This document shows, in pieces, positions 27,610 to 36,189 of a stretch of DNA of 64,000 bases (positions within the stretch are counted from its first letter, which is position 1; every line of letters starts with the position of its first letter). Made by a program: the position numbers and the translations under genes. The notes under the pieces were generated by a model, which was given only the letters and a program-made list of their open reading frames with translations, searched no databases and was not told the origin of the DNA. This DNA is from Amycolatopsis mediterranei (GTDB lineage Bacteria; Actinomycetota; Actinomycetes; Mycobacteriales; Pseudonocardiaceae), in the NCBI RefSeq assembly GCF_026017845.1, contig NZ_CP100416.1:7063749-7127748 (forward strand), read 5' to 3'.

Positions 27610-28578
27610 ATGTTGCAGACACTGCAAGACCAGTTCCTCGGCAGCACCATCGGCGGACTGGTTCTCGGCTCCATCTACGCCCTCGTCGCCCTCGGCTACA
27701 CAATGGTCTACGGCGTCCTGCGGCTGATCAACTTCGCCCACTCCGAAATCTTCATGATCGGGACGATGACGTCCCTGTTCATCCTGGCCAGCATCGCCAC
27801 CTCCGGCCACATCGTGCTGGGCCTGGGCGCGATGATCCTGCTCCTGCTCGCGCTCATGCTCGCCTCCGCGCTCCTCTCCGGCGGTTCCGCGGTCGTGCTG
27901 GAGCAGGTCGCCTACCGGCCGCTGCGCAAGCGCGGCTCGTCGAAGCTCGCGGCCCTGATCTCCGCGATCGGCGCGTCGATCTTCCTGCAGGAGCTCTTCG
28001 CGCTGGTCATCATCCCCAACGTCTTCGGCAAGTCGGGACGCGTCCCGCAGAACGCGCCGCGGTTCGTCGACCGCGACACGCTGTTCCCGGTCGGCAACGC
28101 CGTCGTCCGCACCGACCAGGTCCTGGTCATCATCGGCGCGGTGATCGTCATGGTGGTGCTGGACCAGCTGGTGCGGCGCACCCGCATCGGGCGCGGCATC
28201 CGGGCGACCGCCCAGGACCCCGAAGCCGCCGTGCTGATGGGCGTCTCGATCGACCGCATCGTGCGGATCACCTTCCTGCTGGGCGGCGCGATGGCCGGGG
28301 TGGCCTCGGCGCTCTACCTGATGGAACTCGAGAACACCGGCTACCGCGTCGGTTTCGTGCTCGGCATCAAGGCGTTCACCGCCGCGGTGCTCGGCGGTAT
28401 CGGCAACCTGCGCGGCGCGCTCCTCGGCGGCATCGTGCTCGGCCTGGTCGAGAACTGGAGCGCGATCTTCCTCGGTTCCGAGTGGAAGGACGTCACCGCG
28501 TTCGTGGTCCTCGTGCTCGTGCTGATGTTCCGCCCCACCGGCATTCTCGGTGAATCCCTCCAGCGAGCTCGCGCATGA
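27610..28578 (+). CDS. livH: Branched-chain amino acid ABC transporter permease LivH
   Basis: The 322-residue polytopic protein has the LivH pattern: GLVLGSIYALVALGYTMVYGVLRLINFAHSEIFM at the start and a cytoplasmic coupling loop with RTRIGRGIRATAQDPEAAVLMGV near residue 200. Eight or so membrane helices are visible. It forms the membrane pore with LivM. The next gene's ATG overlaps its stop codon. Confidence 0.95.
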   Translation: MLQTLQDQFLGSTIGGLVLGSIYALVALGYTMVYGVLRLINFAHSEIFMIGTMTSLFILASIATSGHIVLGLGAMILLLLALMLASALLSGGSAVVLEQVAYRPLRKRGSSKLAALISAIGASIFLQELFALVIIPNVFGKSGRVPQNAPRFVDRDTLFPVGNAVVRTDQVLVIIGAVIVMVVLDQLVRRTRIGRGIRATAQDPEAAVLMGVSIDRIVRITFLLGGAMAGVASALYLMELENTGYRVGFVLGIKAFTAAVLGGIGNLRGALLGGIVLGLVENWSAIFLGSEWKDVTAFVVLVLVLMFRPTGILGESLQRARA

Positions 28579-29732
28579 AAGGCGACGGTGTGACTACCCA
28601 GGAAAACACTCGCCGCTCGTTCCAGCCGGTGAACGGCGCGCGGGACTGGTGGCAGCACGCGCCGATGTGGCAGCGCTACCTCCTCTACATCGCGCTGATC
28701 GTCTTCGCGCTGATCCTCCCGGCCCCCTGGATCGGCTCGTTCATGTCGCCCGCCTCGGACTGGACGAGCGTCCTGATCTTCCCGATCGGGACCTACATCC
28801 TGCTGGCGATCGGCCTGAACATCGTGGTCGGCCTGGCCGGCATGCTGGACCTCGGGTTCGTGGCGTTCTTCGCGATCGGCGCCTACACCGTGGCGATCTT
28901 CGGCACGAAGTTCGGCTGGAACGTCTGGCCGACGATCCTGGTCGGCATCGTGCTCGCCGCGGTTTCGGGCGTCATCCTCGGCGCCCCGACCCTGCGGCTG
29001 CGCGGTGACTACCTGGCGATCGTCACCCTCGGGTTCGGGGAGATCGTCCGGATCACCGCGAACAACACCAACTCCATCGGCGGGGCCCGCGGTATCACCA
29101 ACATCCCGCACCCGTCGCCGATCTTCGGCATGGAGTTCCTGCTCGACCCGGCGCCGTACTACTACCTGATCCTGGTCGCGATCGTGCTGGTGATCGTGTT
29201 CTCGGTGCGGCTGCAGAAGAGCCGCGTCGGGCGCGCGTGGGCCGCGATCCGCGAGGACGAGGACGCCGCCGAGCTGATGGGCGTGCCGACGTTCAAGTTC
29301 AAGCTGCTCGCGTTCGCGATCGGCGCGATGATCGGTGGCTTCGCGGGCGGCATCTACGCCAGCAAGGCCGTGTTCATCGCTCCGGACAACTTCCCGTTCA
29401 TCCTGTCCGCGACGATCCTCGCCGCGGTCGTGCTGGGCGGGGCGGGCAACCTGCCGGGCGTCATCCTCGGCGCCTTCCTGGTGGCCTGGATCCCCGAGCG
29501 CCTCCGGTCCGTCGAGTGGCTGCGGCACCTGCTCGGCGACAAGGACCCCGCGGAGTACCGCATCCTGCTGTTCGGCGCGGTCCTGGTGCTGATGATGGCG
29601 CTGCGGCCCGAAGGCATCCTGCCTTCACGACAACGAAAAGCCGAGCTACGGGAAGGCACCGGCGGCATGGGCTCGCTCGGTGGCGAAGTGGCCGGACCGG
29701 ACACCGAAGTCGCGGCGGAGGTGGCCAAGTGA
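28575..29732 (+). CDS. livM: Branched-chain amino acid ABC transporter permease LivM
   Basis: The protein of 385 residues begins with a soluble stretch, followed by about nine membrane helices, among them LNIVVGLAGMLDLGFVAFFAIGAYT, a family hallmark. The ABC coupling loop is SRVGRAWAAIREDEDAAELMGV. The ATG overlaps the livH stop (ATGA) and the next gene overlaps its own stop (GTGA). The C-terminal tail is charged and Gly-rich. Confidence 0.95.
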   Translation: MKGDGVTTQENTRRSFQPVNGARDWWQHAPMWQRYLLYIALIVFALILPAPWIGSFMSPASDWTSVLIFPIGTYILLAIGLNIVVGLAGMLDLGFVAFFAIGAYTVAIFGTKFGWNVWPTILVGIVLAAVSGVILGAPTLRLRGDYLAIVTLGFGEIVRITANNTNSIGGARGITNIPHPSPIFGMEFLLDPAPYYYLILVAIVLVIVFSVRLQKSRVGRAWAAIREDEDAAELMGVPTFKFKLLAFAIGAMIGGFAGGIYASKAVFIAPDNFPFILSATILAAVVLGGAGNLPGVILGAFLVAWIPERLRSVEWLRHLLGDKDPAEYRILLFGAVLVLMMALRPEGILPSRQRKAELREGTGGMGSLGGEVAGPDTEVAAEVAK

Positions 29733-30502
29733 CTCCCTTGCTCGAGTTCGACAACATCACGATGCGCTTCGGTGGTGTCACCGCCCTGCGCGAAGTGAAC
29801 GTCTCCATCAACGAAGGCGAGATCTTCGCCCTGATCGGCCCGAACGGCGCCGGCAAGACCACGGTGTTCAACGTGGTCACCGGCGTCTACCAGCCGACCG
29901 AGGGCCAGGTGCGCTTCGACGGCGACCGCATCGACGGGATGAAGCGCTTCCAGGTCACCAAGCGCGGCATCGCCCGGACGTTCCAGAACATCCGGCTGTT
30001 CCACAACATGTCGGCGATCGAGAACGTCATGGTCGGCGCGGACGCGCACCACAAGACCGGCGCGATCGGCGCGGTGCTCGGCCTGCCGTGGCACCGCAAG
30101 GAGGAGAAGCGCGGCCGCGAGCGGGCCCGGGAGCTGCTCGACTTCGTCGGCATCGGCAAGGTGGAGCACGAGACCGCGAAGAACCTCTCCTACGGCGACC
30201 AGCGCCGGCTGGAGATCGCGCGGGCGCTGGCGACCGACCCGAAGCTCCTGCTGCTCGACGAGCCCGCGGCGGGCATGAACCCGGCGGAGAAGAACGCCCT
30301 GCAGGCGCTGATCCGCAAGATCCGGGACGACGGCCGGACCGTGCTGCTCATCGAACACGACATGGGCCTGGTCATGCACATCAGCGACCGGCTGGCCGTG
30401 CTCGACTTCGGGCAGAAGATCGCGGAAGGGCTCCCCCAGGAAGTGCAGACCAACCAAAAGGTGATCGAGGCGTACCTGGGGGTGTCCGAAGATGCTTCTT
30501 GA
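29729..30502 (+). CDS. livG: Branched-chain amino acid ABC transporter ATPase LivG
   Basis: The 257-residue ATPase has Walker A GPNGAGKTT, the family insert VTKRGIARTFQNIRLF, signature NLSYGDQRRLEIARAL, Walker B LLLLDEPAAGMNP and the H-loop LIEHDMG. The GTG start overlaps the livM stop. LivG and LivF form the heterodimeric ATPase that drives LivHM. Confidence 0.95.
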   Translation: MTPLLEFDNITMRFGGVTALREVNVSINEGEIFALIGPNGAGKTTVFNVVTGVYQPTEGQVRFDGDRIDGMKRFQVTKRGIARTFQNIRLFHNMSAIENVMVGADAHHKTGAIGAVLGLPWHRKEEKRGRERARELLDFVGIGKVEHETAKNLSYGDQRRLEIARALATDPKLLLLDEPAAGMNPAEKNALQALIRKIRDDGRTVLLIEHDMGLVMHISDRLAVLDFGQKIAEGLPQEVQTNQKVIEAYLGVSEDAS

Positions 30503-31205
30503 AGTCCAGGACATCAACGTCCACTACGGCAAGATCGCGGCCCTCAAGGGCATGAGCATCGAGGTCGGCGAGGGCGAGATCGTGTCACTGATCGGGGCCA
30601 ACGGCGCCGGCAAGACCACGACGCTCAAGACGATCTCGGGGCTGCGCCCGCTGACCAGCGGCAAGATCCTGTTCAACGGCCAGGACATCTCGAAGACCCC
30701 GGGGCACAAGCGCGTGCTGCTCGGGATCGGCCAGTCGCCGGAGGGCCGGGGCGTGTTCCCCGGCATGACGGTGCAGGAGAACCTCCTGATGGGTGCCTAC
30801 ACCCGCAAGGACGACCTCCAGGCCGACCTCGACGAGGTCTACGAGCTGTTCCCCCGGCTCAACGAGCGCCGGACGCAGTTCGGCGGCACGATGTCGGGCG
30901 GTGAGCAGCAGATGATCGCCATCGGCCGGGCGCTGATGACGAAGCCGAAGGTGCTGCTGCTCGACGAGCCGTCGATGGGCCTGGCGCCGATGCTGATCGC
31001 GCAGATCTTCGACATCATCCGGGAGATCAACAAGCGCGGCACGACGGTGCTGCTGGTGGAGCAGAACGCCCAGCAGGCGCTGAAGCTGTCGGACCGCGCG
31101 TACGTGCTCGAGACGGGCCGCGTGGTCAAGAGCGCCCGCGGGGCCGACCTGCTGGACGACCCGCAGGTCCGGGCCGCCTACCTCGGGGGGGACCTGGGCG
31201 TCTGA
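30492..31205 (+). CDS. livF: Branched-chain amino acid ABC transporter ATPase LivF
   Basis: Walker A GANGAGKTT near residue 36, the LivF motif GIGQSPEGRGVFPGMTVQENL, signature MSGGEQQMIAIGRAL, Walker B VLLLDEPSMGLAP and H-loop LVEQNAQQ are all intact in 237 residues. It overlaps livG by 11 bases and is the last gene of the operon. Confidence 0.95.
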   Translation: MLLEVQDINVHYGKIAALKGMSIEVGEGEIVSLIGANGAGKTTTLKTISGLRPLTSGKILFNGQDISKTPGHKRVLLGIGQSPEGRGVFPGMTVQENLLMGAYTRKDDLQADLDEVYELFPRLNERRTQFGGTMSGGEQQMIAIGRALMTKPKVLLLDEPSMGLAPMLIAQIFDIIREINKRGTTVLLVEQNAQQALKLSDRAYVLETGRVVKSARGADLLDDPQVRAAYLGGDLGV

Positions 31206-31217
31206 GTGCGCTTTTCG

Positions 31218-31250
31218 AGGGGCCCGGCACGCTGGTGCCGGGCCCCTTTT
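31218..31250 (+). terminator. Rho-independent terminator of the liv operon
   Basis: A 13-bp stem (AGGGGCCCGGCAC, loop of four, then its complement) is followed by five T residues, immediately after livF. It also lies at the 3' end of the convergent lipoprotein gene. Confidence 0.9.
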
Positions 31251-31775
31251 TCACAGCTTGACGTCGGTGCCGGTGACGTTCTTCATGTCGGTGATGCTCG
31301 GGCCGCCGAAGGCCCGGAGCGAGGCCGGCTTCCGGTCCTTGGGGATGTCCCAGTAGAGGTCGAACTCGATGCGCACGCCGTGCCCGAGGTCGAACTGGCG
31401 GGGCTGGCGCTTGATCACCATGGCCTGCTCTTCCGGCGGGTGCGTGCCGCCCTGGTCGTCGACGAGCAGCTGGCGCCCGGTGTCGAACAGGACGCTGGAG
31501 GTGCCGCTGTTGGTGACGACGAGCCGCAACCGCACGAACTGGCCCTTGGCGGGGAACTCGGTGTGGCTCCCGGTGATGCTGGGCAGCCCGGCGGCCAGGC
31601 CGATGAGGGTGAACTCGGTGTCACCGTTCTTGGCGGGCGGCAGCTTGAGGGCGGTCTCGTCGGGCCGGACCTGCCGCGGCGGCAGCTCGTAGGTCGTCGG
31701 TGCGGGCGTGCTCGGGGCCGCTTCGCAGCCGGCTGCCAGTGCTAGGACGACGACGGCCAGCAGGCGGAGTTTCAC
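31251..31775 (-). CDS. Lipoprotein with DUF4352-like domain
   Basis: The 174-residue product begins with a lipoprotein signal (MKLRLLAVVVLALAAGCEA, cysteine at residue 17) and a Pro/Thr-rich spacer. A single beta-sandwich follows, with AKGQFVRLRLVVTNSGTSS and DTGRQLLVDDQGG, the pattern of DUF4352 immunoglobulin-like extracellular domains. It should sit on the outer face of the membrane. It is convergent with livF across the terminator; function unknown. Confidence 0.8.
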   Translation of the reverse strand: MKLRLLAVVVLALAAGCEAAPSTPAPTTYELPPRQVRPDETALKLPPAKNGDTEFTLIGLAAGLPSITGSHTEFPAKGQFVRLRLVVTNSGTSSVLFDTGRQLLVDDQGGTHPPEEQAMVIKRQPRQFDLGHGVRIEFDLYWDIPKDRKPASLRAFGGPSITDMKNVTGTDVKL

Positions 31776-31809
31776 CTGGGTGATTCTGCCTGCCGGCCGT
31801 CGGTCCGGG

Positions 31810-32424
31810 CTAGCTTCCGATGCTCTCGACGACGGCCTCGGCCACGGCCTTCATGGTGGTCCGCCGGTCCATGGCGGTGCGCTGGATCCACCGGAAGGCA
31901 TCGGGCTCGGTGAGCCCCTGGCGGCTCATGAGCAGGCCCTTGGCGCGGTCGATGACCTTCCGCGTCTCGAGCCGGTCGGTGAGCCCGGCGACCTCGGCCT
32001 CGAGGGCCTGCAGCTCGGAGAACCGGCTGACGGCGAGCTCGATGGCGGGCACGAGGTCCCGCTTGGCGAAGGGCTTGACGAGGTAGGCCATGGTCCCGGC
32101 ATCCCGCGCGCGTTCGACGAGGTCCCGCTGGCTGAAGGCGGTGAGGATGACCACGGGGGCAATCCGGTCCCCGGTGATCTTCGCGGCGGCTTCGATCCCG
32201 TCCAGCTTGGGCATCTTGACGTCGAGGATCACGAGATCGGGCTTCAGGTCGGTGGCCAGCGAGATGGCCTGCTCGCCATCCCCCGCCTCCCCGACGACCT
32301 CATAGCCCTCTTCACGCAGCATTTCGACGAGATCGAGCCGGATGAGAGCCTCGTCCTCCGCGACGAGCACCCGACGCTGCGGCACGGTGGCGGCACCGTT
32401 GGCCTCGGTAGCCTGGTCGGTCAC
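31810..32424 (-). CDS. pdtaR: PdtaR-type response regulator with ANTAR output domain
   Basis: Residues 15-135 are a receiver domain: VLVAEDEALIRLDLVEML, the phosphoacceptor aspartate in LVILDVKMPKLDG, threonine in VVILTAFSQ and lysine in AYLVKPF. The C-terminal 60 residues (LETRKVIDRAKGLLMSRQGLTEPDAFRWIQ) form an ANTAR RNA-binding domain that acts by antitermination at paired hairpins. The size of 204 residues and position near polA/rpsA match mycobacterial PdtaR (Rv1626). The GTG start after CAGGAGGACCCCG is clear. Its sensor kinase PdtaS is not in this window. Confidence 0.92.
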   Translation of the reverse strand: MTDQATEANGAATVPQRRVLVAEDEALIRLDLVEMLREEGYEVVGEAGDGEQAISLATDLKPDLVILDVKMPKLDGIEAAAKITGDRIAPVVILTAFSQRDLVERARDAGTMAYLVKPFAKRDLVPAIELAVSRFSELQALEAEVAGLTDRLETRKVIDRAKGLLMSRQGLTEPDAFRWIQRTAMDRRTTMKAVAEAVVESIGS

Positions 32425-32583
32425 CGGGGTCCTCCTGAAGACTCGGCTGGGCGGTGGCATCTCGCGGCGTTCCGCGAACCTGAAGCCTACCGGGAACGAT
32501 CCAGAAGCAGAGATGGCGTTCACCACGTAGTGGCGGGCGTGACACTGGCTATGCTTTGCGTCGCTGCTTGTGGCTTTGGCCTC

Positions 32584-32613
32584 GCTTTGCGTGGCTTTGC
32601 GTGGCTTTGCGTC
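32584..32613. repeat. Three tandem copies of a 10-bp unit
   Basis: GCTTTGCGTG is repeated three times (last base C in the third copy) just upstream of the tRNA gene, with looser relatives of the unit starting at about 32551. It may be slippage-prone DNA or part of the tRNA promoter region. Confidence 0.8.
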
Positions 32614-32677
32614 GTGTCGGGGAGGCCGGACCCGGAGGCGGGCGGGGTCCGGTGATCCCGTAGAGTCACGACATCAC

Positions 32678-32751
32678 GCCCCCGTAGCCCAACTGGCAGA
32701 GGCAACGGATTCAAAACCCGTCCAGTGTGAGTTCGAATCTCACCGGGGGCA
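32678..32751 (+). tRNA. tRNA with CAA anticodon (tRNA-Leu by anticodon), AICE attachment site
   Basis: A cloverleaf of 74 bases can be drawn: acceptor GCCCCCG/CGGGGGC, T arm GTGAG-TTCGAAT-CTCAC, anticodon loop TTCAAAA giving CAA, discriminator A. The variable loop is only about five bases, unlike the long arm of normal leucine tRNAs, and the anticodon stem has one A-C mismatch next to the loop. CCA is not fully encoded. The 3' half is the integration target: an almost identical copy lies at 57870-57912. Confidence 0.85.
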
Positions 32752-32752
32752 C
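32710..32752 (+). other. attL, left attachment site of the AICE
   Basis: This 43-bp stretch of the tRNA (anticodon loop through acceptor stem) matches 57870-57912 at 41 positions. The two differences are T to A at 32728 and A to T at 32742, which face each other in the T stem. Integration here rebuilds a complete tRNA. Confidence 0.92.
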
Positions 32753-32770
32753 CCCATATGACCAGCCGAA

Positions 32771-32809
32771 ACCGGCCCCGCGGCCAGGCAAAACAGGTGC
32801 GGGGCCGGT
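32771..32809 (-). terminator. Hairpin downstream of int
   Basis: ACCGGCCCCGC and its exact complement GCGGGGCCGGT form an 11-bp stem around a 17-base loop, between attL and the int stop codon. It may protect the tRNA from convergent transcription. Confidence 0.6.
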
Positions 32810-32857
32810 CCCATGTTGTCCGGCGATGTCCGGCCAGATCCGGTTATGAACGGGTGT

Positions 32858-32877
32858 TCACCCCCAATATGCCCCCG
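32858..32877 (+). repeat. Arm-type repeat, copy 1 (near attL)
   Basis: TCACCCCCAATATGCCCCCG is nearly identical to copies at 55201 and 57797. It lies 105 bases inside attL, where integrase arm sites would be expected. Confidence 0.75.
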
Positions 32878-32908
32878 CGTTTTGCTCCAGCCGGGGGACG
32901 TCTGCGGG

Positions 32909-34309
32909 CTACTCGTCGGACTCGTCGTGCCAGTCAAGCGCCCGCTCGATTCGCTGGTGTGCCGCGGACTCCAGCCCGGCGATGACCTTGGCGTAGATCT
33001 GGTGCAGGACCGCGACGGAGTGCCCGGCCCACTCTGCGCACTGTGTTGAGGGCACCCCAGCCGCCAGCCAGGTCGACACACACGCGTGTCGGAGGTCGTA
33101 GGGCCGCCGTGCGAGCGGTGAGGCGTACTCCTCCTCAGTGAGCGCCGCCCGGCGCGCGTTGTCCCACACGCGCGCGATGGTCGACTCCGCGAGATCCCCG
33201 CCGGTGAGGTTCCGGAACAGCCGACCGTCCGCCGCCGTCCCGATGTTGTTCAGGTGCTCGTGGAGGATCGTCGTCAGCGGCGGCGGGGACGGAACCGGCC
33301 GCACCTCCCCCTTGCCGCGCTGCTTGAGCTGGCGACGATCGCGCCGCTCCCCCGAGTCCGTCCACGCCGCGCCCGTGATCGGTGCTGTCTCCGAGAGCAG
33401 GAGCTCACCCCATCCGCTCTCCGGCAGCTGCAAGTCCCGCTTGCACAGCATGGCGGCCTCTTCGGGCCGCAACGCCGCGTAGTACATCACCGCGAAGAAC
33501 GCCCTGAGCATCGGCCCGGACGATCGTCGCGGTGCCGTGTCCACCTTCTGTGCCGCGACGGCCGCCAGCAGCTTCCTGCCCTGCGCGGGGTTGATGACCA
33601 CGCGCTTGTCGATCGCCCGTACGGACTTCGGTGCGGTCCACTTCACTTCGGACAGACGATTAGCCCTGATCAACTTCAACTCCTGGGCATACTCCAGCGC
33701 GTTGTAGACCACCGCTCGCTTGCGGTTGACGGTTTTCGCGGCGGCCTGCTTCCCGTCGAGCTTGAGAGAGATCTGGTCCAGAACCTCCCGAAGTTTGGCC
33801 GTGTCGTCCATCCGCGACACGGGAAGCGTGTTCGCCTGCAGCCAATTCAAGGCCCGCTCGATCTCGGCCGGCTTGGCGTTGTCTCGCCTCTTCGTATTGA
33901 AGGCCCATCCGGTCAGCGCGCGACGGAGAACCCTGTCGTCGGGTTTGCCGCGGGTGTTCGCCAACATCGCTGGCAACGCTGATGCCAGGGCGTCAGCGTT
34001 GCCAGCACGCGACTTTCCGGCGGCGCGCGGCCATTTCATGTCGACGTACTTGCAGGCGAAGGCGAAGAAGGGCATGTCCGCCTCGCTGCGCAGCTTGGAT
34101 ATCGGAAGTCCTCGGACGCGGTCGAACGCTTCACCCCGACGTGCCGCCACGACCAGGTCAGAACGGAAGCTCTCAGCGAGTGCGTAGGTGCCGGCCTTCT
34201 CGTCGAAGCGCTCCCCTGCCACGAACCAGGTCACGCGATACGAGGTCTTCCTTTTCCCGCTTCGCGTTTCGATGTTCCAGATCTTGACATCGTAGGTGAT
34301 GTCACTCAT
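32909..34309 (-). CDS. int: Site-specific tyrosine recombinase (AICE integrase)
   Basis: The 466-residue protein has an N-terminal arm-binding segment, a SAM-like core-binding domain (about 80-190) and a catalytic domain with the residues RHR-H-Y in order: arginine in YYAALRPEEAAML, HxxR in YDLRHACVSTWL, histidine in WAGHSVAVL and tyrosine in HQIYAKV. It cuts the tRNA att site for integration and, with Xis, excision. ATG after CCAGGAGGCTGC is the clear start. xis overlaps its start by four bases. A decayed homologue lies at 61644-63051. Confidence 0.95.
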   Translation of the reverse strand: MSDITYDVKIWNIETRSGKRKTSYRVTWFVAGERFDEKAGTYALAESFRSDLVVAARRGEAFDRVRGLPISKLRSEADMPFFAFACKYVDMKWPRAAGKSRAGNADALASALPAMLANTRGKPDDRVLRRALTGWAFNTKRRDNAKPAEIERALNWLQANTLPVSRMDDTAKLREVLDQISLKLDGKQAAAKTVNRKRAVVYNALEYAQELKLIRANRLSEVKWTAPKSVRAIDKRVVINPAQGRKLLAAVAAQKVDTAPRRSSGPMLRAFFAVMYYAALRPEEAAMLCKRDLQLPESGWGELLLSETAPITGAAWTDSGERRDRRQLKQRGKGEVRPVPSPPPLTTILHEHLNNIGTAADGRLFRNLTGGDLAESTIARVWDNARRAALTEEEYASPLARRPYDLRHACVSTWLAAGVPSTQCAEWAGHSVAVLHQIYAKVIAGLESAAHQRIERALDWHDESDE

Positions 34310-34491
34310 GCAGCCTCCTGGGATTCGAGCCAGCGATTGAGATCGGACCGGCGGACGCGCACTTTGCGATTCGGCAACCGGATGCACTTCGGGCCGCGGT
34401 TCTTCGCGCGCCAGTCGTAGAATGTCGAGCGCGCGATTTGCAGTTCATCGCACACCTGCGGAATGGTGAGCTTTTCGTCTTTCGTGGACAT
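34306..34491 (-). CDS. xis: Excisionase, MerR-like helix-turn-helix
   Basis: The 61-residue protein has a single winged helix-turn-helix of the HTH_17 type (TIPQVCDELQIARSTFYDWRAK), then CIRLPNRKVRVRRSDLNRWLES, standard for AICE excisionases. The start MSTKDEK is preferred over one 12 codons upstream. Its stop overlaps the integrase start, so the two are translationally coupled. Confidence 0.9.
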   Translation of the reverse strand: MSTKDEKLTIPQVCDELQIARSTFYDWRAKNRGPKCIRLPNRKVRVRRSDLNRWLESQEAA

Positions 34492-34560
34492 GGGTGCGAA
34501 ACCTCCGAGCAGAGGCGTGCCCCGCACCGGGGCGGTGGGTGCGGGGCACGAGCGGGCGAG

Positions 34561-34777
34561 GGTTACCGACGTGGGGTGCCGGAGAGGGCTGGCAGGTGGG
34601 GTAACTGCGGTAACTGCGGTAACTTGCCTGGTCAGGCGGTTACCGATGGGCGCCCCGGTTACCGATGGATCGGTAACCGGGGCTGGCGGACCGGTAGCCG
34701 GTTACCGATCCATCGGTAACCGCGATCGGATCGGTAACCGTCTGACCTGCGCGGTTACCGCGGTTACCGCAGTTACC
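34561..34777. repeat. Cluster of GGTAACC/GGTTACC repeats, candidate origin or operator
   Basis: About thirteen copies of the core GGTAAC or its complement lie in 217 bases between xis and the DUF3631 gene, some as direct repeats (34600-34623, nine-base period) and some as inverted pairs, for example GGTTACCGAT/ATCGGTAACC at 34657-34678 and again at 34700-34721, each able to form a hairpin. This iteron-like array near the replication genes suggests an origin of replication, or an operator controlling xis-int. No gene overlaps it. Confidence 0.8.
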
Positions 34778-34784
34778 GTCACTG

Positions 34785-36134
34785 TCAGCCGGTGCCGGGC
34801 AGGTAGCGGCTCCAGGCGTCGGCCAGGCCGGTCGCTCCGGTGGTGGTGTAGCCCTTGACGCTGTCGCCGTCGTACTTGAACGTGGTCGGTTTGACGTCGT
34901 AGCGCGCGAGTTCTTTGGCCATCATGCGGGGGTTGAGCGGTTTTCCTTTGACGTCGGTCCAGTCGGATTCCTCCATTTCCAGCAGTTCGGCGATGATGAA
35001 CGTGGACGGCAACCGGTCGGTGTTGCGCTGGGTGAAGATCCGCCGCATGTCGGCGAGCAGCTGGATCCCGAAACTGCCGCCTCGGTTGCTGTTGCTGGCC
35101 ACGAAGTAGGCGCAGGCGGCGCGGGCGGTGGCCGGCCAGTGCTCGCCCGCGGCGTCGGCGATCGCCAGCAGCGGTTCCCAGATTTCGGCCGCCCGGTCGG
35201 TGACGCCCTCGGGCATTTCCGGTTCAGCGTCGCCGACTTGGTTGCCGACGCTGGCCACCCAGGTTGCGAGCTTGTCCCGCAGCGGCGTGGCCTGGCGTTC
35301 CACGACGCGTTCCTTGAACGGTTCGACGGTTTCGCCGGGGGCGCGGCGGCGCATGTGGAAGGTGATGGCGCGGGTGGTGATGGTGTCGGGCATGTGCCCG
35401 GCGATGCCTGCCAGCGCCACCGGGGCGTAGACCTTGAACCGCTCGACCTTCATCGCGCGGGCGTCGCCGACGCAGCGCGGGATGGTGGCCGAGCGCTTGT
35501 ATCCGGCGTTGAGCATCGCGCGCAGGTCTTCGGTGTTGCCTCCTTTGGCGGGGTTGAAGATGGCGTCCACTTCGTCGAACAGGATGGTGATCGGCCCGTC
35601 GGACACCAGCCGGAACAGTGCGGCGGTGGTGGCCGAGAGCGTCATTTCCGCCGACCGGACCAGGAACTGCGCGACCTCCAGCACGCGGGTTTTGCCGCTG
35701 CCGGGTTCGGCGGAGTCCAGGATCAGGCGCGGAGTGACGTAGAAGTGCTCGGCGGCGTGGGTGTGGGCGTACCAGAGCGCCAGCGTGGCGGCGCAGTGCT
35801 CGGACGGGAACACGTTGAACCGGGACACGAACGCGGCCACCTTGTCCAGGATCTGCGCCCCGCTCGGGGGTGGTGGCGGGGCGGGCATGTAGGGCATCGG
35901 CCGGGCCGGGTCCTGCTCGGCAAGGTCACGGTCCGGGCCCGCGCCGTTGTCGACGGGATCGGGGCCGGCCGCGTGCTCGGCCAGCCATCGGGTTTGGCAT
36001 TCCTCGGTGCAGAAGTCGTCGGAGGGTGACCCGGCCAGCGCCGTCCCGCAGTGTCCGCAGACCGTGCGGGTGCCGCTGTCGGGGTCGGCGATGGCGGCGT
36101 CGATCGCCGACAACGCAGTGTCCAGATCAGGCAT
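34785..36134 (-). CDS. DUF3631 ATPase, probable replication helicase
   Basis: The 449-residue protein has an N-terminal CHCG...CTEEC zinc-ribbon-like segment, a P-loop AEPGSGKTRVLE near residue 143, Walker B ILFDEVDAIF, and the DUF3631 C-terminal half (VTDRAAEIWEPLLAIADAAG). DUF3631 domains sit at the C-terminus of prim-pol and phage-type helicases in plasmids and AICEs. Here prim-pol and ATPase are separate genes. The likely job is unwinding or loading at the element origin, which may be the adjacent GGTAACC array. ATG follows GAGGGAGCCCGTC. Confidence 0.85.
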   Translation of the reverse strand: MPDLDTALSAIDAAIADPDSGTRTVCGHCGTALAGSPSDDFCTEECQTRWLAEHAAGPDPVDNGAGPDRDLAEQDPARPMPYMPAPPPPPSGAQILDKVAAFVSRFNVFPSEHCAATLALWYAHTHAAEHFYVTPRLILDSAEPGSGKTRVLEVAQFLVRSAEMTLSATTAALFRLVSDGPITILFDEVDAIFNPAKGGNTEDLRAMLNAGYKRSATIPRCVGDARAMKVERFKVYAPVALAGIAGHMPDTITTRAITFHMRRRAPGETVEPFKERVVERQATPLRDKLATWVASVGNQVGDAEPEMPEGVTDRAAEIWEPLLAIADAAGEHWPATARAACAYFVASNSNRGGSFGIQLLADMRRIFTQRNTDRLPSTFIIAELLEMEESDWTDVKGKPLNPRMMAKELARYDVKPTTFKYDGDSVKGYTTTGATGLADAWSRYLPGTG

Positions 36135-36189
36135 GACGGGCTCCCTCGGGTCGTGCGTGCTGGTGGTGCTGGCCGGGCGTCCCCGGCGC

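Noticed and set aside
34561..34777. CRISPR array
   Set aside because: The GGTAACC units are short, irregularly spaced and palindromic; there are no spacers of constant length or cas genes.
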